Notes: generated by a model from the sequence alone, not told the origin. Counted from the stretch's first letter, positions 17,169 through 26,486 are shown. The stretch is 64,000 nucleotides of DNA from an uncultured Metabacillus sp. (GCF_947503125.1 NZ_CANNCR010000003.1:1-64000), one strand, 5' to 3'. Numbers and translations: made by a program.

Positions 17169-18344
17169 ATGCGCGAAGCTGTCATTGTAGCAGGTGCAAG
17201 AACACCTGTTGGAAAAGCAAAAAAAGGGTCATTAGCAAATATGCGGCCAGATGATCTCGGTGCGTTGGTCGTAAAAGAAACGTTAAAACGAGCAGGGGAT
17301 TACAAGGGGAATATTGACGATTTAATCATCGGCTGTGCCATGCCTGAGGCTGAACAGGGACTGAATATGGCAAGAAACATTGGAGCGCTTGCAGGTCTTC
17401 CATATACAGTGCCGGCGATTACGATTAATCGCTACTGTTCATCAGGATTACAAAGCATTGCATATGGGGCAGAAAAGATCATGCTGGGTCATGCAGATAC
17501 AGCCATTGCCGGTGGTGCAGAATCAATGAGTCTTGTCCCAATGATGGGGCATGTCGTGAGACCGAATGTACAATTAGCTGAGAATGCGCCAGAGTATTAT
17601 ATGGGAATGGGGCATACGGCAGAACAGGTCGCCCAAAAATATGGCATTTCCCGTGAGGAGCAGGATGCCTTCGCAGTTAGAAGTCACCGAAGAGCGGCTA
17701 ATGCGATTAAGGAAGGAAAATTTTCTGAGGAAATTGTTCCAGTAGAGGTTCCGGTAAGAACAGTTGGCGCAGATCATAAGCTGAAAGAGCAGATTATTTC
17801 TTTCACTCAAGATGAAGGAGTACGAGAAAATACAACATTAGAAGTGTTAGCGACGCTTCGACCTGCGTTTTCCACAAAGGGTTCGGTAACAGCTGGCAAC
17901 TCTTCACAAACCAGTGATGGAGCAGCGGCAGTGATGATAATGGACAGAGAGAAGGCAGAATCAGAAGGTTTAACACCAATGGCCAGGTTTCGATCATTTG
18001 CAGTAGCAGGCGTTCCGCCGGAAATAATGGGAATCGGCCCAATTGCTGCCGTTCCATTAGCTTTGAAATATGCTGGATTAGCACTAGAGGATATCGGTCT
18101 ATTTGAATTAAATGAAGCGTTTGCTTCCCAATCGATCCAAGTGATCCGTGATCTTGGACTAGATGAAGAAAAAGTAAATGTCAATGGAGGAGCGATTGCT
18201 CTTGGGCATCCGCTCGGTTGCTCAGGCACCAAATTAACACTCTCTCTTATACATGAAATGAAACGAAGAAATGAGCAATTCGGGGTTGTTACCATGTGTA
18301 TCGGCGGAGGTATGGGTGCTGCAGGGGTATTTGAATTAGTGTAA
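17169..18344 (+). CDS. fadA: 3-ketoacyl-CoA thiolase FadA
   Basis: A 391-residue thiolase. Catalytic residues are visible: nucleophile Cys90 in [10 protein letters not shown], His347 in [14 protein letters not shown] and Cys377 in [16 protein letters not shown] lies 9 nt before the chosen ATG. It cleaves 3-ketoacyl-CoA with CoA to acetyl-CoA and a shortened acyl-CoA. It lies 82 nt after fadN and 65 nt before fadE in one operon under FadR. Confidence 0.95.
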   Translation: MREAVIVAGARTPVGKAKKGSLANMRPDDLGALVVKETLKRAGDYKGNIDDLIIGCAMPEAEQGLNMARNIGALAGLPYTVPAITINRYCSSGLQSIAYGAEKIMLGHADTAIAGGAESMSLVPMMGHVVRPNVQLAENAPEYYMGMGHTAEQVAQKYGISREEQDAFAVRSHRRAANAIKEGKFSEEIVPVEVPVRTVGADHKLKEQIISFTQDEGVRENTTLEVLATLRPAFSTKGSVTAGNSSQTSDGAAAVMIMDREKAESEGLTPMARFRSFAVAGVPPEIMGIGPIAAVPLALKYAGLALEDIGLFELNEAFASQSIQVIRDLGLDEEKVNVNGGAIALGHPLGCSGTKLTLSLIHEMKRRNEQFGVVTMCIGGGMGAAGVFELV

Positions 18345-18409
18345 AAGCAGATTTTTAGATTTATTGAAGCCTAGCGTATTAAAAAAATGCATAAATGGGG
18401 GAGTTTTTC

Positions 18410-20194
18410 ATGGGAAAAGCAACGGATGCAGTGATTAAAGGCGGCAGTTTTTTAATTGAGGATCTACCGTATGACCGTTTATTCACACCAGAGGATTTTA
18501 CAGATGAGCATAAAATGATTGCCAAGACAACAGAGGACTTTGTTGTAAATGAGGTGTTACCGCATCTTGAAGATATCGAAAATCATCAGTTTGATAAATC
18601 TGTAAAGCTATTAAAACAAGCTGGTGAACTTGGTCTTTTAGGTGCAGATGTTCCTGAGGAGTACGGTGGTTTAGGGCTTGATAAAATCAGTTCGGCTTTA
18701 ATCACAGAAAAGATTTCAAGAGCGGGAAGCTTTTCCTTATCCTTTGGCGCACATGTCGGAATCGGCTCACTTCCAATCGTGTTATTCGGTAATGAAGAAC
18801 AGAAGCATAAGTACTTGCCAGGTCTTGCTGCAGGTGAAAAGCTTGCCGCATATGCATTAACCGAACCTAATTCCGGTTCAGATGCTCTTGGAGCAAGAAC
18901 CACTGCAAAGCTTAACTCTGAGGGTACCCATTATGTGCTTAATGGTGAAAAGCAATGGATTACAAACTCAGCTTTTGCTGATGTCTTTATTGTCTATGCG
19001 AAAGTAGATGGTGAGCATTTTTCAGCTTTCATCGTTGAAAGGGAATATCCGGGAGTATCGACAGGACCTGAAGAAAAGAAAATGGGGATTAAGGGCTCCT
19101 CAACGAGAACGCTTATATTAGAAGATGCACTTGTACCGAAGGATAACTTATTAGGTGAGCTTGGTAAAGGTCATGTTATTGCTTTTAATATCTTAAATAT
19201 CGGCCGCTACAAATTAGCTGTAGGCACTATCGGCGGGTGTAAACGGGTCATAGATCTTGCAGTTCAATATGCAAATCAGCGCCAGCAATTTAAAACACCG
19301 ATCTCACGTTTTTCTCTGATCCAAGAAAAGCTGGCGAAAATGGCAGCCAAAACTTATGCAATGGAAAGCTCGGTATATCGCACAGTTGGTCTGTTTGAGG
19401 AACGCATGGGTCGTCTAACAGATGAACAATTAAAAGATGGAAAAGAAGTAGCTGCCGCTGTTGCTGAATATGCAATTGAATGCTCGCTTAATAAGGTGTT
19501 TGGCTCTGAAGCGCTTGATTATGTTGTAGATGAAGGGGTTCAAATCCACGGCGGATATGGTTTCATGGCAGAATATGAAGTAGAAAGAATTTATCGCGAC
19601 TCACGGATTAACCGAATTTTTGAAGGGACAAACGAAATTAACCGTTTATTAGTTCCAGGAACTTATTTACGAAAAGCTATGAAGGGAGAGCTTCCGCTAT
19701 TCCAAAAGGCTCAAAGCTTACAGGAAGAGCTTATGATGCTTATGCCTGAGGAGGTTGGTGAGGGAACACTCGAGCAAGAAAAATACCTATTGAAAAACGC
19801 TAAGAAAATTGGAATCCTCATTGCCGGATTGGCAGCACAAAAGTTTGGAAAGGACCTACAGAAGGAACAAGAGATTCTTGTTAATATTGCTGATATCGTA
19901 AGCAATGTTTATGCGATGGAATCGGCCATCCTGCGGACAGAAAAGGCAATTGCCAAATCTGGAGAAGAAAAAAATAAACAAAAACTCTTATACACGCAAG
20001 TATATTGTCAAGAAGCCTTTAATGAAATTGAAGCGAATGCAAAGGAATCATTAATTGCGGTAGAGTCAGGAGATGCATTACGCATGATGATGTCAGCATT
20101 GCGCAAATTTACTCGCCATACCCCAATCAATGTTATTGCAAAAAAACGTGAAATTGCTTCTGCATTGATTGATAAAAACGCTTATCTAGCATAG
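18410..20194 (+). CDS. fadE: Acyl-CoA dehydrogenase FadE
   Basis: A 594-residue FAD-dependent acyl-CoA dehydrogenase, the same length as B. subtilis FadE. The core domain is followed by a C-terminal helical extension. Motifs include [25 protein letters not shown], and the C-terminal [19 protein letters not shown] and FEGTNEIN typical of the superfamily. The start at 18410 follows GGGGGAG by 6 nt. It performs the first oxidation step, and an electron-transferring flavoprotein must be encoded elsewhere. A strong terminator ends the operon. Confidence 0.95.
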   Translation: MGKATDAVIKGGSFLIEDLPYDRLFTPEDFTDEHKMIAKTTEDFVVNEVLPHLEDIENHQFDKSVKLLKQAGELGLLGADVPEEYGGLGLDKISSALITEKISRAGSFSLSFGAHVGIGSLPIVLFGNEEQKHKYLPGLAAGEKLAAYALTEPNSGSDALGARTTAKLNSEGTHYVLNGEKQWITNSAFADVFIVYAKVDGEHFSAFIVEREYPGVSTGPEEKKMGIKGSSTRTLILEDALVPKDNLLGELGKGHVIAFNILNIGRYKLAVGTIGGCKRVIDLAVQYANQRQQFKTPISRFSLIQEKLAKMAAKTYAMESSVYRTVGLFEERMGRLTDEQLKDGKEVAAAVAEYAIECSLNKVFGSEALDYVVDEGVQIHGGYGFMAEYEVERIYRDSRINRIFEGTNEINRLLVPGTYLRKAMKGELPLFQKAQSLQEELMMLMPEEVGEGTLEQEKYLLKNAKKIGILIAGLAAQKFGKDLQKEQEILVNIADIVSNVYAMESAILRTEKAIAKSGEEKNKQKLLYTQVYCQEAFNEIEANAKESLIAVESGDALRMMMSALRKFTRHTPINVIAKKREIASALIDKNAYLA

Positions 20195-20204
20195 ACAGGT
20201 GGCT

Positions 20205-20233
20205 GAGGCTGTTTTTAAAACAGCCTCTTTTTT
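20205..20233 (+). terminator. Terminator of fadNAE
   Basis: GAGGCTGTTTT and AACAGCCTC form a stem followed by TTTTTT. Confidence 0.85.
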
Positions 20234-20334
20234 ACCTATAATAACAAAGAAAATAAATATCGCTAATTAGGCTTGTACGTCTTGATATGATAAGATAAAG
20301 TTAAATTAAGTAAAAAGAGTAGGTGGTGAGATGT

Positions 20335-20694
20335 ATGGCTTTAAATTTTTATTGGTATCCTAAATGTGGTACTTGCCGTAAAGCAAAGAAATGGCTTGAA
20401 GAACATAATATTGCCTTCAATGAAATACATATTGTTGAAAATCCACCGAGCAAGGACGAGCTAGCGTCTTTTTTTAAAAAAAGTGGATTGGAATTAAAAA
20501 AATTCTTTAACACAAGCGGTCAGAAATACAGGGAGCTAGGCTTAAAGGATAAACTAGCGACAATGTCAGAGGAAGAAATGCTTGAACTGTTAGCTTCTGA
20601 TGGCATGTTGATTAAGCGGCCAATTGCTGCAGACGAAGATGCGGTTACTGTTGGGTTTAAAGAAGAGCAATATGCTGAAATCTGGGGATCTTAA
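20335..20694 (+). CDS. yusI: ArsC/Spx-family protein YusI
   Basis: A 119-residue thioredoxin-fold protein of the arsenate reductase/Spx family. The redox motif is Cys11-Gly-Thr-Cys14 in FYWYPKCGTCRKAKK, and the late segment IKRPIA matches the family's conserved Arg-Pro. AGGTGG lies 8 nt before the ATG at 20335. Position between fadE and gcvH matches B. subtilis YusI. Whether it reduces arsenate or acts as an RNA-polymerase-binding Spx paralogue cannot be told; the lack of arsenic genes nearby argues against detoxification. Confidence 0.85.
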   Translation: MALNFYWYPKCGTCRKAKKWLEEHNIAFNEIHIVENPPSKDELASFFKKSGLELKKFFNTSGQKYRELGLKDKLATMSEEEMLELLASDGMLIKRPIAADEDAVTVGFKEEQYAEIWGS

Positions 20695-20704
20695 TAGATA
20701 ATTC

Positions 20705-20733
20705 TTGCATACTTTGCTGCAAACTGGTACAAC
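20705..20733 (+). promoter_or_regulatory. Candidate promoter of gcvH
   Basis: TTGCAT (20705-20710) and TACAAC (20728-20733) are separated by 17 nt, about 75 nt upstream of gcvH. Confidence 0.4.
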
Positions 20734-20809
20734 ATTATTGAATAATCAAAAGTAAACGAGTAATAACAATTGATCAATTAAAAATGAACGAATGCTGGAG
20801 GTAAAGAAC

Positions 20810-21193
20810 ATGAACACACCTAAAGAACTGCGTTATTCTGAAGAACATGAGTGGGTAAAGGTTGAAGGAGATAAGGTTCGCATTGGTATTACGGATTTTG
20901 CACAATCAGAGCTTGGTGATATCGTATTCGTTGAGCTGCCGCAAATTGGAGACGAAATCCAAGCGGACGAGCCATTCGGCAGTGTTGAGTCTGTGAAAAC
21001 TGTTTCCGAACTTTATGCGCCAATCAGCGGAAAGGTTGTAGAAATTAACGAAGATCTTGATGATAGCCCGGAATTTGTTAATGAATCACCTTATGAAAAA
21101 GCGTGGATGATTGTTATTGAACCAGCAAATGTAGCTGACGTTGAGAATTTAATGACAGCTGAACAATATGAAGAAATGACAAACGAAGACTAA
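20810..21193 (+). CDS. gcvH: Glycine cleavage system H protein
   Basis: A 127-residue lipoyl-carrier protein. The lipoylated residue is Lys63 in [11 protein letters not shown], and the fold begins with [13 protein letters not shown] as expected. GGAGG precedes the ATG at 20810. GcvH shuttles the aminomethyl group between P, T and L proteins and in Bacillus is also a lipoyl relay for lipoate assembly, which links it to lipA at 40.5 kb. No other gcv gene is adjacent, as in B. subtilis, where gcvH stands apart. Confidence 0.95.
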   Translation: MNTPKELRYSEEHEWVKVEGDKVRIGITDFAQSELGDIVFVELPQIGDEIQADEPFGSVESVKTVSELYAPISGKVVEINEDLDDSPEFVNESPYEKAWMIVIEPANVADVENLMTAEQYEEMTNED

Positions 21194-21212
21194 TAAGGAT
21201 GATAACATGATT

Positions 21213-21250
21213 TATGGACACCCTACAAATAGATAAGGAGGGTGTCCATA
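21213..21250 (+). promoter_or_regulatory. SD-sequestering hairpin with 9-codon leader
   Basis: A perfect 12-bp inverted repeat (TATGGACACCCT, 21213-21224; AGGGTGTCCATA, 21239-21250) would hide part of the AAGGAGGG ribosome site and the A of the following ATG. A 9-codon reading frame (21207-21236, MIYGHPTNR) passes through the left arm and stops beside the ribosome site. There is no T-run, so it is not a normal terminator. Confidence 0.55.
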
Positions 21251-21360
21251 TGTCTTTTGAAAAACAACGTTTAGCAGTGGAACGCTCCATTGCTCTTTTT
21301 AAAGGTGGTTTCTATCAATCGTTTTTTTCTGAAATTTTAAATTTGAGAAAAAACATTTAA
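21250..21360 (+). CDS. Small protein of 36 residues, function unknown
   Basis: A short frame beginning MSFEKQRLAVERSIALFKGG, with AAGGAGGG 7-8 nt upstream of the ATG. The peptide would be basic and partly amphipathic (FYQSFFSEILNLRKNI at the end). It occupies the place of yusG in B. subtilis but I cannot claim homology. The ribosome site lies in a 12-bp hairpin, suggesting conditional translation. Existence rests on the ribosome site and position only. Confidence 0.45.
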   Translation: MSFEKQRLAVERSIALFKGGFYQSFFSEILNLRKNI

Positions 21361-21432
21361 TAAAAAGGAAACAACCTCGACAAATCGAATAGTTTATAGA
21401 AAAGACTTTACTTTAAAAAACAGGTGATGTTT

Positions 21433-21780
21433 ATGTCGTTAGTTGAGGTTGAAAAGGTATTAATTGTTGAAGGTAAATCAGATAAAAAGAAAGTGCTTAA
21501 TGTCTTAAATGAACCAATCGAAATTATCTGTACAAACGGGACAATAAGTGTGGCAAAGCTTGATGAGTTAATTGATGAATTATTTTTAAAGGATGTATAT
21601 ATTCTAGTTGATTCTGATGATGCAGGTGATCGCCTGCGTAAGCAATTTAAAAGAGAATTACCAGAGGCTTCACATCTTTATATTGATAGAGCCTACCGTG
21701 AAGTAGCAACAGCGCCAGATCACCATGTTGCATCTGTGCTATTAAGTGCGAATATTGATGTGAATACGAAATATTTATAG
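21433..21780 (+). CDS. yusF: Toprim-domain protein YusF
   Basis: A 115-residue protein with a Toprim fold. The Glu-containing VLIVEGKSDKK motif sits at the N terminus and the metal-binding DxD as VDSDDAGDR about residue 60. Such domains occur in primases, topoisomerases, OLD nucleases and the RNase M5 family. This short single-domain form corresponds to B. subtilis YusF, of unknown substrate. AGGTGAT 4-7 nt upstream supports ATG 21433. It lies in the yus cluster between gcvH and yusE. Confidence 0.85.
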   Translation: MSLVEVEKVLIVEGKSDKKKVLNVLNEPIEIICTNGTISVAKLDELIDELFLKDVYILVDSDDAGDRLRKQFKRELPEASHLYIDRAYREVATAPDHHVASVLLSANIDVNTKYL

Positions 21781-21801
21781 AAAGGTACTATTTTTTTACT
21801 T

Positions 21802-22107
21802 ATGGTTGAATGGGAAAAAAAGCAGCTTACGATACAAAACGAGGGTCTTATGCTTTTGTATTTATATACCCCAATGTGTGGAACATGTCAAGTAGCTAAA
21901 CGGATGTTATCTGTTATAGATGAACTATTACCGTCAATAACGATCCATTCTGTAAATCTTAATTATTTTCCTACTGAAGCAAAAGAATTGGAAATTGAAA
22001 GTGTGCCATGTCTACTTATTTATGAGAATGGTTTGGAAAAGGAAAGGGTCTATGCATTCCAATCTGTGAGCTATCTACATGAATTAATGAAGCAATATAT
22101 CCATTAA
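21802..22107 (+). CDS. yusE: Thioredoxin-like protein YusE
   Basis: A 101-residue thioredoxin-fold protein with the redox motif Cys26-Gly-Thr-Cys29 in YTPMCGTCQVAK and the cis-Pro region SVPCLLIYE. There is no signal peptide, so it is cytosolic. The ribosome site is poor (AAAGGT 16 nt upstream), so translation may depend on the preceding yusF, 21 nt away. The match to YusE rests on position and motif. Its partner is unknown. Confidence 0.83.
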   Translation: MVEWEKKQLTIQNEGLMLLYLYTPMCGTCQVAKRMLSVIDELLPSITIHSVNLNYFPTEAKELEIESVPCLLIYENGLEKERVYAFQSVSYLHELMKQYIH

Positions 22108-22248
22108 ACTGACATATTTCTTGGGAAATAGTAACGAAGGTAGCATGAAAATGATAAAAAGGGCAGAAACTGTCGACTTATTTTTAAAGGATTCTTCCGT
22201 TATTCAATGAAGTTAGTAAATAACTTGGTTGAAATCGGGAGGTTTTTT

Positions 22249-22572
22249 ATGTTTATGAAAACATTTATTGCCAATTTTAATAAAGCGCAATTTTTAGCAC
22301 CACTTTTCATGAAACACTCTCTTTTTATTGAAATAAAACCTCATCATGAGAATAGCTATTATATTGAATTGTCATCAGAAGGCGCTAAAACATTAACATA
22401 TCCCCCTAATCATATTGACTTTCTCATAGAGGGTGAGCTTGAGGACCTGGAAGAGGTTTTATTAAACCACGCTAGTTTAAAACAATTGATTGCCTCTGGA
22501 AAAGTGAAAATTAAAGGATCTTATCGTCATTTTTTAAAGTTTGACGCGATCATTAAGCTAAGCGCATGTTGA
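22249..22572 (+). CDS. yusD: SCP2-like protein YusD
   Basis: A 107-residue protein that looks like a small SCP2-type lipid-binding fold (hydrophobic N-terminal helix, then alternating strands; LIASGKVKIKGS). The start follows GGGAGG by 6 nt; the longer reading lacks a ribosome site. The location matches B. subtilis YusD. No catalytic residues are recognised and the role is unknown. Confidence 0.7.
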   Translation: MFMKTFIANFNKAQFLAPLFMKHSLFIEIKPHHENSYYIELSSEGAKTLTYPPNHIDFLIEGELEDLEEVLLNHASLKQLIASGKVKIKGSYRHFLKFDAIIKLSAC

Positions 22573-22689
22573 TTATCCTTGAAATCCGTCTTTAAAATCG
22601 CTTACATATATAGAGGCAGAATATTCCGAACTTTTTGTGGGCAATTTTTTCAATGCTTTTTTATGGGATAAAAGATGAGGAGATCAATT

Positions 22690-22730
22690 GGGGATGGCTT
22701 AGAAATCTGGGTCATCCCGTTTTATTTTCT
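22690..22730 (+). terminator. Candidate terminator after yusD
   Basis: GGGATG (22691-22696) and CATCCC (22713-22718) pair around a 16-nt loop, followed by GTTTTATTTT. Confidence 0.55.
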
Positions 22731-22800
22731 TTAGCAAGGCCATCCACTTTTTCAAAATAGTTTAGTAGTAAATTAATTTTTGGTAGTTAAGGAGATTTTG

Positions 22801-22830
22801 TTGACATCCTTTTAAAGTGCATGATACAAT
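22801..22830 (+). promoter_or_regulatory. SigA promoter of metNPQ
   Basis: TTGACA (22801-22806) and TACAAT (22825-22830) with an 18-nt spacer lie about 60 nt upstream of the SAM riboswitch. Confidence 0.7.
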
Positions 22831-22890
22831 CACAAACGTATTTAAAGCTCATCATGAATTTTATGAAAAACTTTTATTATATAATTTGAT

Positions 22891-22996
22891 CTCTTATCAA
22901 GAGAGGTGGAGGGAAGTGCCCTATGAAGCCCGGCAACCATCAACGCTGTTGAAATGGTGCCAATTCACGCAAAGCAAAAGCTTTGAAAGATGAGAG
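22891..22996 (+). promoter_or_regulatory. SAM-I (S-box) riboswitch aptamer
   Basis: The P1 arms CTCTTATC and GATGAGAG enclose the conserved AGAGGTGGAGGGA, GAAGCCCGGCAACC and GGTGCCAATTC segments of the S-box. When S-adenosylmethionine binds, the downstream terminator forms and metNPQ is switched off. Confidence 0.95.
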
Positions 22997-23013
22997 AAAG
23001 GACATTTGCTATG

Positions 23014-23046
23014 CCTTTCTGCTCATTTAGCAGAAGGGTTTTTTTC
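23014..23046 (+). terminator. Riboswitch-controlled terminator
   Basis: CCTTTCTGCT and AGCAGAAGGG form the stem of the S-box expression platform, followed by seven T residues. Confidence 0.88.
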
Positions 23047-23107
23047 TTATCTTTGTCTTACACCCATTTTTTAGGTGAGATTTTAAGAATCGAAAGAAGG
23101 TGACACA

Positions 23108-24133
23108 ATGATTACATTAAAGAATGTAAAAAAGATATATCAAACAAAATCAGGTAATGTAACGGCTGTAAATAATGTCAATTTAACGATAGATAAAGGG
23201 GAAATCTTCGGAATCATTGGTTACAGTGGTGCAGGAAAAAGCTCTTTAATTCGATTGCTGAATGGCTTGGAAAAACCAACAAGCGGAGAGATCAATGTCG
23301 CAGGAAGCCAAATTGACTCGATTAGCGGGAGTAAATTACGTAAAGCACGCTTGGAAATTAGCATGATCTTTCAACATTTCAATCTATTATGGTCACGAAC
23401 GGTAAGAGAGAATATTGCATTTCCATTAGAAATAGCTGGCGTAAATAAAACCGAACGTTTAAAGCGTGTTGATGAGCTAATTAAGCTTGTAGGGCTGGAA
23501 GGCCGTGAAAATGCATACCCTTCTCAATTAAGCGGCGGTCAAAAGCAGCGGGTAGGAATCGCTAGGGCATTGGCCAATAATCCGAAGGTATTACTGTGTG
23601 ATGAGGCAACCTCTGCACTTGATCCGCAGACAACAGATTCCATCTTAGATTTACTGGTTGATATCAACAAAAGATTAGGTCTTACAATTGTTCTGATAAC
23701 ACATGAAATGCATGTTATTCGAAAAATTTGCCATCGTGTAGCAGTTATGGAAAATGGACAAGTTGTTGAGGAAGGAAATGTACTTGAAGTATTTAAGAAT
23801 CCTAAACAGCCAATTACGAAACGGTTTGTGAAGCAAGTCACAGAATCGGAAGAAACAAACGAAGTGGTTGCCCATTTAGCGGAGCTATATCCTAAGGGCA
23901 AAGTGATTCAATTAACATTTGTTGGCGAATCAGCTGAACAGCCATTGATTACAAACTTAATCAGAAGGTTTGATCTTGATGTTAATATTTTGCAAGGGAA
24001 AATTTCACAAACACAAGGCGGCTCATATGGAAGTTTGTTCATCCATTTAGATGGAGAAGAAGAAGAGCTCAATAAGGCTTTAGAATTTATTTATCATCAA
24101 CAAATTGAGGTGGAGGTGATTGCAAATGCTTGA
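23108..24133 (+). CDS. metN: Methionine ABC transporter ATP-binding protein MetN
   Basis: A 341-residue ATPase. Walker A is GYSGAGKSS (38-46), the signature is LSGGQ, Walker B is VLLCDEATSALDP, and a C-terminal NIL/ACT-like domain (about 265-340) senses methionine and inhibits transport in this family. AGAAGGTGA precedes the ATG. First gene of metNPQ, controlled by the SAM riboswitch. Its end overlaps metP by 8 bp. Confidence 0.95.
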   Translation: MITLKNVKKIYQTKSGNVTAVNNVNLTIDKGEIFGIIGYSGAGKSSLIRLLNGLEKPTSGEINVAGSQIDSISGSKLRKARLEISMIFQHFNLLWSRTVRENIAFPLEIAGVNKTERLKRVDELIKLVGLEGRENAYPSQLSGGQKQRVGIARALANNPKVLLCDEATSALDPQTTDSILDLLVDINKRLGLTIVLITHEMHVIRKICHRVAVMENGQVVEEGNVLEVFKNPKQPITKRFVKQVTESEETNEVVAHLAELYPKGKVIQLTFVGESAEQPLITNLIRRFDLDVNILQGKISQTQGGSYGSLFIHLDGEEEELNKALEFIYHQQIEVEVIANA

Positions 24134-24794
24134 ACAGCTTCTACCTGAAGTGGATTGGGAAAAGGTATTGGAAGCCACGAATGAAACCATTTATATGACC
24201 GGCATATCTGTCGTGGCAACATTCTTTTTAGGAATTATCCTGGGATTATTGTTATTTTTGACAGCAAAGGGAAACATATGGGAAAACAAGCTTATCAACG
24301 TAATTGTAGCTGGGATCGTCAATATTTTCCGCTCCATTCCCTTTATTATCTTAATTATTTTATTACTGCCATTTACAAAAATAGTGGTGGGTACTATTTT
24401 AGGTGCTAATGCAGCCTTACCTGCACTGATCATCGGTGCAGCGCCGTTTTATGCACGTATGGTTGAGATTGCCTTACGTGAAATCGATAAAGGTGTTATT
24501 GAGGCAGCTAAATCAATGGGGGCTAAAACAAGCACGATTATCTGGAAGGTTCTCATTCCAGAATCAATGCCAGCGTTGGTTTCTGGTATTACTGTAACAG
24601 CTATTGCGCTAATTGGATATACAGCAATGGCAGGGGCAATTGGTGCCGGCGGTTTAGGAAATTTGGCCTTTTTGGAAGGTTTTAACCGCGGCAATAACCA
24701 GGTTACATTTGTAGCAACGATAATTATTTTAATCTTTGTGTTTATTATCCAATTTATTGGGGATATCATAACTAAATCTATTGATAAACGATAG
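24126..24794 (+). CDS. metP: Methionine ABC transporter permease MetP (MetI)
   Basis: A 222-residue permease with five hydrophobic helices and the EAA loop motif (EAAKSMGAKTSTIIWKVLIP) that docks on MetN. The start at 24126 follows GGAGGTGA; the in-frame TTG just upstream is less likely. Homodimerises to form the membrane channel for D/L-methionine. Co-translated with metN and metQ. Confidence 0.94.
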   Translation: MLEQLLPEVDWEKVLEATNETIYMTGISVVATFFLGIILGLLLFLTAKGNIWENKLINVIVAGIVNIFRSIPFIILIILLLPFTKIVVGTILGANAALPALIIGAAPFYARMVEIALREIDKGVIEAAKSMGAKTSTIIWKVLIPESMPALVSGITVTAIALIGYTAMAGAIGAGGLGNLAFLEGFNRGNNQVTFVATIIILIFVFIIQFIGDIITKSIDKR

Positions 24795-24805
24795 GAGGAA
24801 AAGGA

Positions 24806-25651
24806 ATGAAAAAGACTTTATTTGCAATCATTCTTGCGATTTTCACAACTGCATTAGCTGCTTGCGGCGGTGCAGCACAAGAAGAAGGATCCGGTTCAGA
24901 GGGAGACACTAAAACATTAAAAGTTGGTGCATCACCAGTACCGCATGTTGAAATTTTAGAAGAAGCAAAACCTTTATTAGAGGAAAAAGGTATTGAATTA
25001 GAAATTGAAGAATTTACAGATTATGTTTTACCTAATAAAGCATTAGCGGAAGAAGACCTTGATGCAAACTATTTCCAACATGAGCCATACTTACAGTCAC
25101 AAATTGCTGATAATGATTATAAATTTGTCAGTGCCGGCGGAGTACACATTGAACCTATTGGTGTTTATTCAAAGCGTTATAAATCATTAGAAGATCTTCC
25201 TAATGGTGCAAAGATCATTATGAGTAACTCTGTTGCAGATCACGGTCGTATGCTTTCAATGTTAGAAGAAAAAGGCTTAATTAAGCTAAAAGAAGGCGTA
25301 AATAAAACAGAAGCTACGATTGAAGATATTGCAGAAAACCCAAAAAACCTAGAGTTTGAAGCAGATATTGAAGCACCAATGCTTACAAAAGCATATGAAA
25401 ACGATGAAGCAGATGCATTTTTAATAAATGGTAACTATGCATTAGAAGCAGACTTAAATCCTGCTAAAGATGCGATTGCTCTTGAATCGCCAGAAAACAA
25501 CCCGTACGTTAACCTGATTGTTGTTCGTGAAGGTGACGAAAACAGAGAAGAAATTAAAGCACTTGTTGAAGTATTACAATCAAAAGAAATTCAAGATTTT
25601 ATTAAAACGAAATATAAAGGCTCAGTTATCTCCGCTGCACAAGGAGAATAA
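24806..25651 (+). CDS. metQ: Methionine-binding lipoprotein MetQ
   Basis: A 281-residue lipoprotein with lipobox Leu-Ala-Ala-Cys20 and a NlpA/MetQ-type domain (VGASPVPHVEILEEAKPLLEEKG split across the start; DANYFQHEPYL). It captures methionine outside the membrane and delivers it to MetPN. AGGAGG lies upstream. Last gene of the operon, closed by a strong terminator. Confidence 0.94.
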   Translation: MKKTLFAIILAIFTTALAACGGAAQEEGSGSEGDTKTLKVGASPVPHVEILEEAKPLLEEKGIELEIEEFTDYVLPNKALAEEDLDANYFQHEPYLQSQIADNDYKFVSAGGVHIEPIGVYSKRYKSLEDLPNGAKIIMSNSVADHGRMLSMLEEKGLIKLKEGVNKTEATIEDIAENPKNLEFEADIEAPMLTKAYENDEADAFLINGNYALEADLNPAKDAIALESPENNPYVNLIVVREGDENREEIKALVEVLQSKEIQDFIKTKYKGSVISAAQGE

Positions 25652-25660
25652 TTGTGACAA

Positions 25661-25696
25661 AGCTGACAGCATGGATGTATGCTGTCAGCTTTTTTA
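25661..25696 (+). terminator. Terminator of metNPQ
   Basis: A 12-bp perfect stem AGCTGACAGCAT/ATGCTGTCAGCT with a 6-nt loop and T-run. Confidence 0.92.
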
Positions 25697-25720
25697 GTAT
25701 GGGCTTTAGAAAAATGATAG

Positions 25721-25846
25721 GTGGTTCAATTATTAGTTAGAGTGGTTTGGAAAAAGCGGTGGATGGTTCGATTCTTTGTGAGAGTGGTTCAAAAAGTGGA
25801 ATAGATGGTTCATTTCTTATTAAGTGTGGTTCGATTCACAGTATAC
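25721..25846 (+). repeat. Degenerate 21-nt tandem repeat, six units
   Basis: The core (G/A)TGGTT recurs with T at 25722, 25743, 25764, 25785, 25806 and 25827, exactly 21 nt apart. Units 1, 3 and 5 resemble one another (RTGGTTCRATT...), as do units 2 and 4 (GTGGTTYRRAAAA...), giving a 42-nt superperiod. Unit 6 mixes features. A degenerate copy may precede at 25699-25720. It lies between the metQ terminator and yurZ. It is non-coding in the frames examined (one frame has an internal TAG). Confidence 0.75.
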
Positions 25847-25902
25847 TTTTCCCTATGTACAGCATACTAACCGTGAAAAATTACTGAATGGAGCTGAACA
25901 AA

Positions 25903-26274
25903 ATGGAACATACACATGAACCTCGAAATTCAACAGAAGCTGCTTTGTTAGAATTTAAGATGGGAATAGGAACGTTTACACAAAAAATGCCGGAAATTGC
26001 TCATCATTATAATGCATTTACAGAAGCCTGTTTTAAAGAAGGGGTTTTGTCTCAAAAGCAAAAGCATTTGATTGCTTTAGGGATCAGTATTCAATGTCAG
26101 GATGAATATTGTATGATCTACCATACAAAAGGCTGCTTAGATCATGGTGCAAGTGAAGAGGAAATTTTAGAAGCCATTGGCGTATCAGCAGCCTTTGGCG
26201 GCGGGGCTGCTATGAGTCAAGCAGTAACTTTAGTACAGGAATGTATAACTGAGCTTAATCAGTTAAAACAATAA
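25903..26274 (+). CDS. yurZ: Carboxymuconolactone decarboxylase-like (AhpD-fold) protein YurZ
   Basis: A 123-residue all-helical protein of the CMD/AhpD superfamily. The conserved region [19 protein letters not shown] contains two cysteines (C-x4-C) and a following His, a likely redox relay, then [23 protein letters not shown]. The start at 25903 follows GGAG by 9 nt. Position before the suf operon matches B. subtilis YurZ. A peroxide-defence role is possible but not shown. Confidence 0.85.
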   Translation: MEHTHEPRNSTEAALLEFKMGIGTFTQKMPEIAHHYNAFTEACFKEGVLSQKQKHLIALGISIQCQDEYCMIYHTKGCLDHGASEEEILEAIGVSAAFGGGAAMSQAVTLVQECITELNQLKQ

Positions 26275-26293
26275 TTTTTAACTTGTAAGATTT

Positions 26294-26306
26294 TGTTACC
26301 GTAACA
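26294..26306. promoter_or_regulatory. Short perfect palindrome TGTTAC-C-GTAACA
   Basis: A 13-bp palindrome just downstream of the yurZ stop and about 190 nt before the next frame. It could be an operator for the small downstream frame; no known regulator is assigned. Confidence 0.3.
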
Positions 26307-26486
26307 GCGTGAAAAGAACCTGAGGTCGAGGGATTCAAAGGATCGTTGAGGGAATGTGCGAAAAAATCACCTGTTTTTGCATAATGGATTCATAAGAAAC
26401 ATAAATCATCGTCACATTATCTTACGGACTTTGAATAGTTAGAAAATTCTTGATAAAGTTTTTGTTGTAAATAAAAATTGAAGGGA

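Noticed and set aside
21812-22107. Reading yusE as truncated because its ribosome site is weak.
   Set aside because: Length and CGTC motif fit a small thioredoxin; coupling to yusF explains the weak site.
22145-22210. Tiny frame of 21 codons (MKMIKRAETVDLFLKDSSVI) with AAGGTAGC upstream.
   Set aside because: The ribosome site is too close and nothing else supports it; left out as a gene.
25721-25884. The 21-nt repeats as part of a coding gene.
   Set aside because: The best frame contains an in-frame TAG and no ribosome site, and no protein family is suggested.
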